From positions 1 to 52,072 of the forward strand of contig CAYYRB010000011.1 in NCBI GenBank assembly GCA_964473995.1: 52,072 nt of DNA, in the 5' to 3' direction. The position numbers and the translations under genes were made by a program. The stretch's first letter is position 1, and every line of letters starts with the position of its first letter. Of this stretch, positions 8,355-16,977 are shown piece after piece. The DNA is from JAKRSD01 sp964473995. GTDB lineage: Bacteria; Bacteroidota; Bacteroidia; CAIKAF01. The notes beneath the pieces are model-generated. The model was not told the DNA's origin. It searched no databases and saw nothing but the letters and a program-made list of their open reading frames with translations.

Positions 8355-10106
8355 TCAGACGTTCCGCTTGGCCAGGCGAAAACCGTCCTCAATCAATTTT
8401 CTGCATGCGGGAATCGTTTCAGTCATCTTTTCCAATCTGCGATGCAGGGCATCTCTTACATCGGGATATAAACCAATATCCGTCAGGATTTCGAGAATTT
8501 CCATCATGCAAAGCCAATCCTGAGGAAATTCGGCAGCCAACATATTCGCCGTTTCTGACAGTTGCTCGTAACCGGAGCGTGTCTCACGGATACGCCTCAC
8601 CTGCTCATACAAGCCAAACAACTTCCGGGTTTGCCTGTCGTACTCAATTTTATGGGTAGTTTCTGCGGATACCTTAAATTCCATCACATGGTTATACGGA
8701 TCGGCAACTCCGGAATACACCGAACTGATTTGGGCACCTACCGCCATATCATATATACCCCACTCCGGTTGAAAAAGCACCCTGTCGCCTAAGCTTACCG
8801 AACAATCGGAAAAGCTCAACAGCATCAGCCTTCCGTCCAAATGCCTGGTCTCACCGGTCAGGATGCCCGATACCGTCACACCGGAATTAAATTCAACCGA
8901 TGCCCTTCTACCAACTTTCACGTCCAAATCCTGAAGTTCCTGTTCAGTAAGCAGCTCCGGACTTTTGGCCGTTTTTTTCCAGTTTCCGCAGGGTGATCCG
9001 AAACCCTCCTTATGATAGCCGGTACCGTGTCCGGGTAATTGTGTTTGGTTATCGGAGAGAGAAACAGGCCCGGAGAATGACACATAGGCGGGATCTCCCG
9101 AACCATCCAAAATATAATCGCTCAGAATACCCGAAGCGGCCAATCCGGAAGAGTATACCACAGTAGCCTGAGAAGCGCTCTCTTTGGCCAATTTCAATCC
9201 GTAACTACCACCACGACGAAGTGCCATGGTATCGGCAAACTGCTCCAACACCACGGAAAGAAACTTAAAATCGGGCGTCACAAAAAGTTGGGGCTGGGGT
9301 TTGGTGATATCAAAATCGGTATGCATCGCCTCCAGACTGTACGGTATTTTCTTTACCTCGGGCTTCATGCAGCTCACACTTTCCCCGATGGAAGAAAGCA
9401 AACCCGCACCGTAAATTTTTAGATTATCCATGTTTCCGATCAGGCCATACTCCACCGTCCACCAATGCAAACGGCGGATGAGGGACATTTCGCTCGGTTC
9501 TCCCAATTCAGCGATTAACTGCTCAATCTTTTGCTCTCCCTCCTGGATGGCCTCGGGAGCGGTATACGGATCTTCCTTGATAATGGACAGATGACGGATT
9601 GCCTCAAAAAGTGCATAATCCTTAGCGGTTGAAAAAGCCTTCCGCCCTATTTCGCCGAACAGGCGGAGGTATTCCGCATAATGTTCATCCGCAATGATGG
9701 GCGCATGGCCGGCGGCCTCATGAATGATGTCGGGCGCGGGTGTGTATTCGATATGATCTATCTGTCGGATATCGGCTGCAATCACCAAAACGTTATGCTC
9801 TTGAAATTCCATGAATGCCTGAGGATGGATAAACCCGTCCACCGTACAGGCGGCCCAACCTATTTTTCCGAGAATATCATTCATTTCCTTTACGGAAGGA
9901 ATCCGTTCCAACGTAATCCCGGTTTTAGCCAAGCCCTCCATGTAAGAAGAATGAGCAACCGTGGAGAGATAACTTAAATTTTGACGCATGACGTAACGCC
10001 ACACTGCATGGTTTATGGGGGTGTAAGATTCATAGTGCTGGGGAACCATAAATTTTTTCAGATGTGGAGGAAGGCTTTCCAACCTTTCATTCATGTAATC
10101 AACCAT
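8355..10106 (-). CDS. Aromatic amino acid hydroxylase with long C-terminal extension
   Basis: Iron- and pterin-dependent hydroxylase of the phenylalanine 4-monooxygenase family, 583 residues. Seen: the 2-His-1-Glu iron site, His129 and His134 in PDIIHEAAGHAP and Glu219 in HWWTVEYGL, plus PQAFMEFQ upstream. The catalytic domain occupies roughly residues 20-330. Bacterial phenylalanine hydroxylases are usually near 260-300 residues; here some 250 further residues follow that are not regulatory-ACT-like and that I cannot assign. They include segments such as VGRRASVEFNSGVTVSG that look beta-rich. There is no N-terminal ACT domain. The substrate is probably phenylalanine, but the sequence alone does not exclude tryptophan or tyrosine. 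It is a single gene, divergent from the TPR lipoprotein. Confidence 0.9.
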   Translation of the reverse strand: MVDYMNERLESLPPHLKKFMVPQHYESYTPINHAVWRYVMRQNLSYLSTVAHSSYMEGLAKTGITLERIPSVKEMNDILGKIGWAACTVDGFIHPQAFMEFQEHNVLVIAADIRQIDHIEYTPAPDIIHEAAGHAPIIADEHYAEYLRLFGEIGRKAFSTAKDYALFEAIRHLSIIKEDPYTAPEAIQEGEQKIEQLIAELGEPSEMSLIRRLHWWTVEYGLIGNMDNLKIYGAGLLSSIGESVSCMKPEVKKIPYSLEAMHTDFDITKPQPQLFVTPDFKFLSVVLEQFADTMALRRGGSYGLKLAKESASQATVVYSSGLAASGILSDYILDGSGDPAYVSFSGPVSLSDNQTQLPGHGTGYHKEGFGSPCGNWKKTAKSPELLTEQELQDLDVKVGRRASVEFNSGVTVSGILTGETRHLDGRLMLLSFSDCSVSLGDRVLFQPEWGIYDMAVGAQISSVYSGVADPYNHVMEFKVSAETTHKIEYDRQTRKLFGLYEQVRRIRETRSGYEQLSETANMLAAEFPQDWLCMMEILEILTDIGLYPDVRDALHRRLEKMTETIPACRKLIEDGFRLAKRNV

Positions 10107-10140
10107 GCTAACTATTTTTTTTGAACTTTTGTATCGGTTA

Positions 10141-10148
10141 CAAAGATA
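10141..10148 (-). promoter_or_regulatory. -7 box TATCTTTG for the hydroxylase gene
   Basis: Reverse-strand exact match to TAnnTTTG, 34 bases upstream of the hydroxylase start and within the 86-bp divergent spacer. Confidence 0.5.
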
Positions 10149-10192
10149 AGAGGTTCTTTACCGACTCAAAATAAACCAAAAATCTGAATTGA

Positions 10193-10822
10193 ATGACGCA
10201 CTTTTTCCAGAAAAAAAAGGGGTTGATTACCATGACTATACTTCTCCAATTTGGCCTTTTAACGGCCTGCGGAGGAGATAAGCAGAATATCAAAGCGCCA
10301 GAAGCAGATAGCACATCCCTTAAAAACGCCACTCCTTCCATTGATAAACTCAACGGCATGATTGAACAGGAACCGGACAATGCCCAACTTTATTATGAGC
10401 GGGCGTTGGCTTACTTTGAATTCGGAGATTTGGCCATGGCCTTAGTAGATTTTGATAAAACCATTGCCCTGGAGCCTGAATTTGCATCAGCCTTCCATGA
10501 TCGGGGAATCTGCCGTTTTGAACTCACCCGATTTCAGGAAGCTATAGATGATTTTAACCGGGCCATTCAGCTCGACCCGGAATATTCGGAAGCTTTTTTC
10601 AATCGGTCGCTGGTATGGGATGAACTTGCGGAACCTGAAAAAGCCCTCGCCGACCTGAACAAAGCTATCGCCATCAATCCTGAGTTTGGAGATGCCTATT
10701 ATAATCGGGCGGTTTACCGTTTGAATTCGGACAGAGACAAATCATGTGCCGATTTCAAAAAGGCCGCCGAATTGGGCATACGGGAAGCCGAGCTTACCTA
10801 TGAACAATATTGCAAACCATGA
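10193..10822 (+). CDS. TPR-repeat lipoprotein
   Basis: 209 residues. The N-terminus has a basic stretch (QKKKG), a hydrophobic core and a lipobox LTAC with Cys26, so it should be a lipoprotein. Residues about 55-195 form tetratricopeptide repeats (patterns such as YYERALAYFEFGDLAMALVD, FHDRGICRFELTRFQEAI and FFNRSLVWDELAEPEKAL), which act as protein-interaction scaffolds. Its stop overlaps the next start by 4 bp. Partner and role are unknown. Confidence 0.88.
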   Translation: MTHFFQKKKGLITMTILLQFGLLTACGGDKQNIKAPEADSTSLKNATPSIDKLNGMIEQEPDNAQLYYERALAYFEFGDLAMALVDFDKTIALEPEFASAFHDRGICRFELTRFQEAIDDFNRAIQLDPEYSEAFFNRSLVWDELAEPEKALADLNKAIAINPEFGDAYYNRAVYRLNSDRDKSCADFKKAAELGIREAELTYEQYCKP

Positions 10823-11283
10823 AACCTGAAGGATTTCCCGCACTGAATTTCCCCGAATACGAAGCCCGTACTGAATATGCAGGAGGCCGCTGGCTGATCT
10901 GGGATGACCTGAGAAAAAAAAAGCTGGTACTCACACAGGAAGAATGGGTTCGCCAACACCTGATTCATTATCTGATTCGACATCTGAATTACCCTGCGGG
11001 GCTTTCCATAACCGAAAAAAAAGTAAATGTAAACGGATTATCACGACGGTTGGATCTGGCCATTATGAGTCCCGAAGGCCGTTGTATCCTGCTGGCCGAA
11101 TGCAAGGCCCCGGAGGTAGGATTGACAGAAGGAACCGTTCATCAGATAGCCGCTTATGCAAAACCATTGCAGCCGGAACTGATGCTCCTTACCAATGGAA
11201 TTCGGCATATCTGTTTTCGCATTTTTCAAAACCAAATTCAGTTTTTGGAAACCATACCGGCCTATAAAACTTCAATCCTCTAA
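10819..11283 (+). CDS. HsdR N-terminal-type (PD-(D/E)XK-like) small protein
   Basis: 154 residues resembling the stand-alone HsdR-N-type proteins common in Bacteroidota. The fold is that of PD-(D/E)XK nucleases: an aspartate in RRLDLAIMS followed by the E-x-K pair in LLAECKAPE. The name derives from type I restriction subunits, but no HsdM, HsdS or helicase is nearby, so this is not a restriction system. Nuclease activity is possible but unproven. The ATG at 10819 overlaps the TPR lipoprotein's stop (ATGA) and is preferred to the in-frame TTG at 10810. Confidence 0.82.
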   Translation: MKPEGFPALNFPEYEARTEYAGGRWLIWDDLRKKKLVLTQEEWVRQHLIHYLIRHLNYPAGLSITEKKVNVNGLSRRLDLAIMSPEGRCILLAECKAPEVGLTEGTVHQIAAYAKPLQPELMLLTNGIRHICFRIFQNQIQFLETIPAYKTSIL

Positions 11284-11291
11284 CAAGATGA

Positions 11292-11324
11292 TTTGTCAAT
11301 GTTTAGTAAATTTACCTACTCTTG
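11292..11324 (+). promoter_or_regulatory. Promoter of the subtilase gene
   Basis: A -33-type TTTG at 11292-11295 is followed, after 21 bases, by TACTCTTG at 11317-11324 (7 of 8 matches to TAnnTTTG). The start codon is 13 bases further on. Confidence 0.5.
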
Positions 11325-11337
11325 AAAGAAAACCGAT

Positions 11338-14300
11338 ATGACCCGAATCATAAAAAAAGTCATTCTGCTCGGCCTGTTCCATGCCGCATTCGTCCAAATG
11401 CGTGGGCAATGGATTCCGGCGGATAATCAGACGGCCATTCGGTTTGAAATCCCGCAAGGCCTTGAAGAGGGCGTGCATTATGCCAAAGGGCGCATTTATT
11501 TTAAGCTCAGAGAAGACCGACTGAATGCCATCACTGAAAGCGGATCACTTAAAGAATACCTCCAATCCATCTCGGCCCAAAGTATTCGATTATTTCCGCA
11601 GGCCCTAAAACCCGAACGTAAAACAGATGACTTAGGAAGAAACCTGGCCGATTTAAGCCGGGTTTATGTGGCTGAATTTTCTGAAAATTATGCGGTGAAG
11701 GAAGTGATGACCCGGATAAAAATGACCGGCACGGTTGATTATGTTCATCCCAATTTTTTCGTAATGCCGGAAAACGAAGATAAAATCCAATTCACACCCA
11801 ATGACCCCCAACTATCCTCTCAATGGCATATCGGACATATCGGCGTGCCTGCCGCCTGGGATGTTTCTACCGGTTCGCCTTCCGTAATCGTTGGTTTACC
11901 CGACGGAGGCACCAACTTTTCCCACGCCGATTTGCAAAACATCGCCTACAACACAGCTGATCCCATTGATGGTTTGGATAATGACGGCGACGGATGGGTA
12001 GACAATAATCGGGGATGGAATACGGGAAGCAACAACAACAATCCGCAATTTAATGTGGGCGGTGGAGCCAACCATGGAGTAGCCGTAAGCGGCCTTGCAT
12101 CCGCCACGGTAAATAATGCCATTGACGGCGTAGGAACCAGTTATCAGAGTCCTTACCTGCCCATAAAAATCGTGAATGCGTCGAACCAATGGACGGGAGC
12201 CGAGCCCGGCGTTTTTTATGCGGCCGAAAAAGGAGCCAAAGTAATCAACTGTTCCTGGGGAAATACCTATCCCTGGCCCCTGATGGAGGATGTAACCCGC
12301 TATGCGATTATCAACAAGGGCTGCCTGATGGTAGCCGCCGCCGGCAACAACAACAATTCCAATCCATTTTGGCCTGCCTCTTATGAAGGGGTACTTTGTG
12401 TGGCCGGAACTCAAATCTCAGATGTAAAATCGGCAACTTCATCCTTTTATGAGGCAGTGGATATTTCGGCGCCGGGGGTGAATATGTTTACCACATCCAT
12501 GGCCGGTTTTGCCAACGTGGGCATAGGAACGTCCTGGGCATCACCGGTAGTCTCCGGTGCGTCAGCGCTTGTTTTTTCGGCCTTTCCCTCGTACACTCCA
12601 GAACAGGTGACGGCACGGATTAAAGAAACATCGTTTAACCATTATTCCATCCCGGGTAATGCCGGATTCTCTAACCGCCTGGGCAAAGGCCGAATTGATT
12701 TAGGCGCTGCATTAAATTCAACACCTGGGCCCTCAATTTACATGGTAACCCGAAACTGGACGGATGGGAATGATGGAATCTTCACCCCCGGAGAAAACAT
12801 TTCGCTTACAGGTAACTTTACCAACTGGCTCAATTCATCATCCGCCGCGCTATCCTGCACCCTATCCTGTGCCAATCCGAACGTAACGGTAAACAATGCC
12901 ATATTTACTCCTGGCATAATCAATACCCTTCAGGTCATCAACAATACTACAAGTCCTTTCACCGTTACGGTCTCGCCTTCCTGCCCCGTCAACTCCACCA
13001 TTACATTCACACTCACATTTACCGACGGAGCCTATACAGACCGCCAATACTTTTCACTGGTCGTCAATCAGAACTACATCAACCTTACGCAAAACCAGGT
13101 ACACACTTCCATTGCAGGCGACGGGCGATTGGGATACGCGGACGAAAATCAATTACTGGGATTAGGGTTAAGACGCAACGGAAACCAACAACACCTGCTT
13201 ACCGCTTCGCTCGTGCTGGCCGATTCACCCACCCGTGTTTCTGATGCCACGTTAAGTGCGGCTGTACTTCCGTTCAACGCTGATTTTGCCATGGTCAATG
13301 CCCCTATGGAAGTGAACACAGGTATTGCCGATCATGAAACGGTTACCACATTTACCGATGATAACGCGGGTGCGGCCAAACTGAACGTAAAAACCCAATG
13401 CCGGAGTTATGCCTGGAACACGTCCGGATACGATCAATTCGTGATTTTGGAATATACATTTATCAACCAGGGCGGAAGTCCGCTCAGTAATTTCTTTTCG
13501 GGCATCTATTCGTATTATGAAAATCCCAACGCTCAATATTACATCGGACAACAATTGGCACAGTGGGATGCTTCCAGAAAGATGGGTTATGCCTACAATG
13601 CACAAAGTCCATCAGGAGCTTTGGCCGGCGTTAAATTGCTCAGTTATGGCTCCGCCACCTGGTATGCCTTCAACAATGACGGCGCGGGTGGATCCATCAA
13701 TGTTTTGGACGGATTCAACGACACCGAAAAATTCAATGCCCTTTCGGGTGCCGTGAGCCGACCGAACTCCGTTTCCGGATCTGTTTCCGGCATGTTGGGA
13801 ACCGGGCCTCTTTCCATCCCTTCAGCTGATTCCGTGAAAGTGGCATTCGCTTTGGTTTTGGGAAACACACTCGCCGATCTTCAAAATGCGGCTGATGATG
13901 CCCAACTATATTATGATCAATATTTCGGAACCTGGACGGGAGCAACCTCTACCGATTGGAGCAATGGCGCAAACTGGCTGTCGGGCAGCGTACCCGCGGC
14001 AGGTGCCGACATCCGCATTCCCGACGTTAGTCTGCAAAGCGGTAATTTCCCGGTTATCAACGGATCGGTTCAGGTAAATAAGCTCCATCTTCTGCCTAAT
14101 GCACAAATTTCCGTTTCAGGCAGCGGAGTAATCACTACGGAAAATACATTAACCAACCAGGGAACATTCACCATAGATAATAATGGAGCATTGGTTCAGA
14201 CTGTCAATTCCCAGCTCGCGGGCTCCGGAAACTTTATTGTTAAACGTAATCTGCCCACCTCAGACAGGTTTCATTATCTAGGATCACCGGTAAACAATGT

Positions 14301-15612
14301 CGCCGTGGGCAGCTTTGGCCTAATTCCTGTTCCGGTTAACGGAAGTAACGGAAGCCAGCTGATTCCGCAGACCTCCTGCAATGCTCTTTCGTTGGAAAAC
14401 GGATCACCCTGGTGCAATCTGCTTGAACTGCATGAAAATGCCAATCCAATAAACAACTGTTCCCAGTCGCTCTGGCACATCAAGTCATCGGGCACTCTGG
14501 AAAATGGCCGTGGATACGCGGCTATGGCCTATACGGGCCCCGCAAACATGACTTTCACGGGAACGGTGAACAACGGTCCCGTTTCTTATCCGGGATTGGG
14601 CAACAGCGGAGGAACGATTAATGATCCTCTTTCAGTAAATATTTCACGGGGCTGGCACCTCGTATCCAATCCGTATCCCAGCCCCATTACATTCGGCGCA
14701 TTGCATGCCTCACTCACCGCGATGGGATTTGGGGCGCAGGTGCAGGTATGGAATGCCGCGGCAAATGCCTGGATACCCTCCGTATCCAATGCCGTCATTG
14801 CGGCTTTTCAGGGTTTTCAGATTCGCAATTCAGGGACAAGCACATTGAACTTTCAAACATCCAATGCCTTGCGAACCGCAAATACCAACACATTTTACAG
14901 CATGCCTTGGGAGCATTATCTTACGGTAAGTTTAGAAAATGTCGCTCAAACCATGCAGACTCATATATTTTTTCATGACGACGCGACAGATGGATACGAT
15001 GCCGATTTGGAAGCCAATCGTCTGTTTGGCGGAGCTGATGTACCTGTTACTTACACCAAGACAGAAGAAGCAGAGAAAATGGCTTTCCAAGGATTGGCTC
15101 CGCTAAACGGTTACTACAAAGCCGTAGACTTGGGTGTCTACAACGGGAACAATCCGGGAGCATTCACGTTGCGCTTTCAAGACCTAACCACATTAGAAAA
15201 CGTAACCGTGACGCTGGAAGACAAAAAATTGGGAACCTTTCAACAGGCAGAGGAAGGCTGGACGTATTCCTTTACCTCGGAAATGAACGATTCAGAAGAC
15301 AGATTCCGCATTCATTTCAATCTGCCCGATCAAAATGGAATTGAGCCATGGGAAAACGGAGAATTTCAAATTTATCCGAATCCTACCGAAGATTATTTTC
15401 AACTGAAAGTTAAAAATCAATTCACCGCCTACCGTGCTTTTCTGTACGATTTGAGCGGCAAACAGATTAAATCACTTTCCATACCGGAAGGAACTACCTC
15501 GGTTTCGGTAAACACGGATGACTTGCCACCCGGAATGTATTGGCTCAGCATTATGGAAACATCCGGCGAAAAAAGGCGGCATGTGAAAAAATTAACCGTA
15601 ATCAGGAATTAA
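11338..15612 (+). CDS. Secreted S8 (subtilisin-like) peptidase with T9SS sorting domain
   Basis: 1424-residue exported serine protease. Seen: an N-terminal signal peptide; a propeptide-like region to about residue 160; and an S8 domain (about 165-460) with catalytic Asp189 (GLPDGGT), His246 (GANHGVAVSG), oxyanion Asn337 (AAAGNNN) and Ser399 (GTSWASP). The aspartate motif is unusual, LPDGG where DTG or DSG is typical. A Ca-binding-like DNDGDG (214-219) lies in an insert. The long middle part is Thr/Ser/Asn-rich with beta-sandwich character and includes WTGATSTDWSNGANW. The last 80 residues are a type A T9SS C-terminal domain (FQIYPNPTEDYF through GMYWLSIM to a basic end), so it should cross the outer membrane by T9SS and stay at or leave the surface. 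It is monocistronic. Confidence 0.93.
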   Translation: MTRIIKKVILLGLFHAAFVQMRGQWIPADNQTAIRFEIPQGLEEGVHYAKGRIYFKLREDRLNAITESGSLKEYLQSISAQSIRLFPQALKPERKTDDLGRNLADLSRVYVAEFSENYAVKEVMTRIKMTGTVDYVHPNFFVMPENEDKIQFTPNDPQLSSQWHIGHIGVPAAWDVSTGSPSVIVGLPDGGTNFSHADLQNIAYNTADPIDGLDNDGDGWVDNNRGWNTGSNNNNPQFNVGGGANHGVAVSGLASATVNNAIDGVGTSYQSPYLPIKIVNASNQWTGAEPGVFYAAEKGAKVINCSWGNTYPWPLMEDVTRYAIINKGCLMVAAAGNNNNSNPFWPASYEGVLCVAGTQISDVKSATSSFYEAVDISAPGVNMFTTSMAGFANVGIGTSWASPVVSGASALVFSAFPSYTPEQVTARIKETSFNHYSIPGNAGFSNRLGKGRIDLGAALNSTPGPSIYMVTRNWTDGNDGIFTPGENISLTGNFTNWLNSSSAALSCTLSCANPNVTVNNAIFTPGIINTLQVINNTTSPFTVTVSPSCPVNSTITFTLTFTDGAYTDRQYFSLVVNQNYINLTQNQVHTSIAGDGRLGYADENQLLGLGLRRNGNQQHLLTASLVLADSPTRVSDATLSAAVLPFNADFAMVNAPMEVNTGIADHETVTTFTDDNAGAAKLNVKTQCRSYAWNTSGYDQFVILEYTFINQGGSPLSNFFSGIYSYYENPNAQYYIGQQLAQWDASRKMGYAYNAQSPSGALAGVKLLSYGSATWYAFNNDGAGGSINVLDGFNDTEKFNALSGAVSRPNSVSGSVSGMLGTGPLSIPSADSVKVAFALVLGNTLADLQNAADDAQLYYDQYFGTWTGATSTDWSNGANWLSGSVPAAGADIRIPDVSLQSGNFPVINGSVQVNKLHLLPNAQISVSGSGVITTENTLTNQGTFTIDNNGALVQTVNSQLAGSGNFIVKRNLPTSDRFHYLGSPVNNVAVGSFGLIPVPVNGSNGSQLIPQTSCNALSLENGSPWCNLLELHENANPINNCSQSLWHIKSSGTLENGRGYAAMAYTGPANMTFTGTVNNGPVSYPGLGNSGGTINDPLSVNISRGWHLVSNPYPSPITFGALHASLTAMGFGAQVQVWNAAANAWIPSVSNAVIAAFQGFQIRNSGTSTLNFQTSNALRTANTNTFYSMPWEHYLTVSLENVAQTMQTHIFFHDDATDGYDADLEANRLFGGADVPVTYTKTEEAEKMAFQGLAPLNGYYKAVDLGVYNGNNPGAFTLRFQDLTTLENVTVTLEDKKLGTFQQAEEGWTYSFTSEMNDSEDRFRIHFNLPDQNGIEPWENGEFQIYPNPTEDYFQLKVKNQFTAYRAFLYDLSGKQIKSLSIPEGTTSVSVNTDDLPPGMYWLSIMETSGEKRRHVKKLTVIRN

Positions 15613-15631
15613 AAGGCTTAGAAACTTTTTT

Positions 15632-15639
15632 TACTTTTG
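15632..15639 (+). promoter_or_regulatory. -7 box TACTTTTG before the DUF5606 gene
   Basis: Exact match to TAnnTTTG. It overlaps an in-frame TTG at 15637, so that codon would lie in the promoter; the ATG at 15667 is the start. Confidence 0.55.
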
Positions 15640-15666
15640 GCCACATTATCATCAAGAATAGAAAGA

Positions 15667-16239
15667 ATGGCATTCGAAAAGATTATTTCCATTTCCGGGC
15701 AGACCGGATTGTTTCAGGTTATTTCACAAACAAAATTTGGGCTGATTGCGGAAAGCCTGGAGGACGGAAAACGGATTCCGGTTTATTCCAATCTGAAAGT
15801 AAGTTCACTTGCAGAAATATGCATATATGCCGAAGAAGGTGAAATCCCGCTGAATGAAGTTCTTTTGAAGTTGATGGAACTCCATGGGGGCAAGTCCGTG
15901 GAATTCAAAAACGATGCGGATGCCAAAGCCATATTTGAGTCCGCTCTGCCTTCTTATGACAAAGAGAAGGTGTATGTGTCCGACATGAAAAAATTGTTGA
16001 GATGGTACAACGCCCTTCTCAAAAAAGACTTAATCAAAGCGGAACAAGAGTCTGAGGAATCACCATCTTCGGAAAGCAAAGACACTTCGGAAGAAAAGCC
16101 TGCAGCCAAAAAAGCAGGAGCCAAAAAAGCGGGAGCCGCCAATGAGAAAAAAGCGGTATCAGGCAAGTCAGCAGCACCAAAAGCCGCCAGCAAAAGTAAG
16201 GGTGCTTCTAAAGTAAGTGCCCCGCGCAAAGCTCAATAA
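15667..16239 (+). CDS. DUF5606 family protein with basic Ala/Lys tail
   Basis: 190 residues. The first 125 or so match DUF5606, a Bacteroidota family of unknown function (start MAFEKIISISGQTGLFQVIS, then GLIAESLEDGKRIPV). The remaining 65 residues are low complexity: an acidic Ser/Glu linker (EESPSSESKDTSEEKPA), then Lys/Ala/Ser-rich repeats such as KKAGAKKAGAA, ending PRKAQ. The tail resembles histone H1-like tails and could bind nucleic acid; that is inference. There is no signal peptide. Transcription is from its own promoter, converging on psd. Confidence 0.85.
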   Translation: MAFEKIISISGQTGLFQVISQTKFGLIAESLEDGKRIPVYSNLKVSSLAEICIYAEEGEIPLNEVLLKLMELHGGKSVEFKNDADAKAIFESALPSYDKEKVYVSDMKKLLRWYNALLKKDLIKAEQESEESPSSESKDTSEEKPAAKKAGAKKAGAANEKKAVSGKSAAPKAASKSKGASKVSAPRKAQ

Positions 16240-16314
16240 ATTCAAAGCCGGGCGACTCTTACTGTCCGCCCATTTTCCGAAGTTTTTGGTTTGTCGGATG
16301 GGAAAATTCCTTGA

Positions 16315-16977
16315 TTAGTTAAGGTGGGCAATCACCGTGCGATTCCCTACTGCTTTATCGCCGATATTTACGTTGATTTCCGCATCCAACGGCAGGAACA
16401 GATCAACACGGGAACCGAATTTTATGAAACCGAATTCATCTCCCTGCCTTATTGCTCCATCCTGTTTGGTATAATTCACAATTCTCTTAGCTAAGGCTCC
16501 TGCAATCTGCCTAACCAAAATTTGTTTACCGTCCGTTCTTTCGAATACGGTTGTGGTACGCTCATTTTCCTCAGAGGATTTCGGGTGCCAGGCAACCAAG
16601 TACTTTCCCGGATGGTATTTGTAATAAATGGATTTTCCCGAAACAGGCGCAAAATTGATGTGCACATTCAGCGGGCTCATAAACACGGAAACCTGAATTA
16701 CCTCACGCTTCAAAAACTCCGGTTCGAACACACGTTCAATTACCACCACCTTGCCATCGCATGGAGAAAGTATTCCTTCCGCAGAAACTTGCAGTACCGT
16801 GCGATCAGGTTTTCTGAAAAATTGCAGAATAATGAGAAAAAAAAACAAGGCGAATCCGATCAGCAGATATTTCAGGACGGGAATGTCCCCCGCAAAAAAA
16901 ACGGCACAAAAAATAACCGCGGCAGAAAGCACCGAGGAAAGAGCCAACGTGGTAAAACCTTCTTTGTGAATCGTCAT
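16315..16977 (-). CDS. psd: Phosphatidylserine decarboxylase family protein
   Basis: Pyruvoyl-dependent decarboxylase that makes phosphatidylethanolamine from phosphatidylserine; 220 residues, the short form of the family. Seen: two N-terminal membrane segments (about 10-30 and 36-54), SPCDGKVV (71-78), the conserved HINFAPVSG (106-114) and the self-cleavage site FGS in GFIKFGSRVD, where Ser189 becomes the pyruvoyl group. Its ATG overlaps the cdsA stop by 4 bp. The pair therefore covers two steps of phospholipid synthesis, with the phosphatidylserine synthase step elsewhere. Confidence 0.93.
   Translation of the reverse strand: MTIHKEGFTTLALSSVLSAAVIFCAVFFAGDIPVLKYLLIGFALFFFLIILQFFRKPDRTVLQVSAEGILSPCDGKVVVIERVFEPEFLKREVIQVSVFMSPLNVHINFAPVSGKSIYYKYHPGKYLVAWHPKSSEENERTTTVFERTDGKQILVRQIAGALAKRIVNYTKQDGAIRQGDEFGFIKFGSRVDLFLPLDAEINVNIGDKAVGNRTVIAHLN

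Noticed and set aside
10819..11283. Part of a type I restriction system
   Set aside because: Only the HsdR-N-type fold is present; no helicase, methylase or specificity subunit is in the window.
16251..16275. Terminator between the DUF5606 gene and psd
   Set aside because: The GGGCG/CGCCC stem has a bulge and only a short T run; too weak to call.
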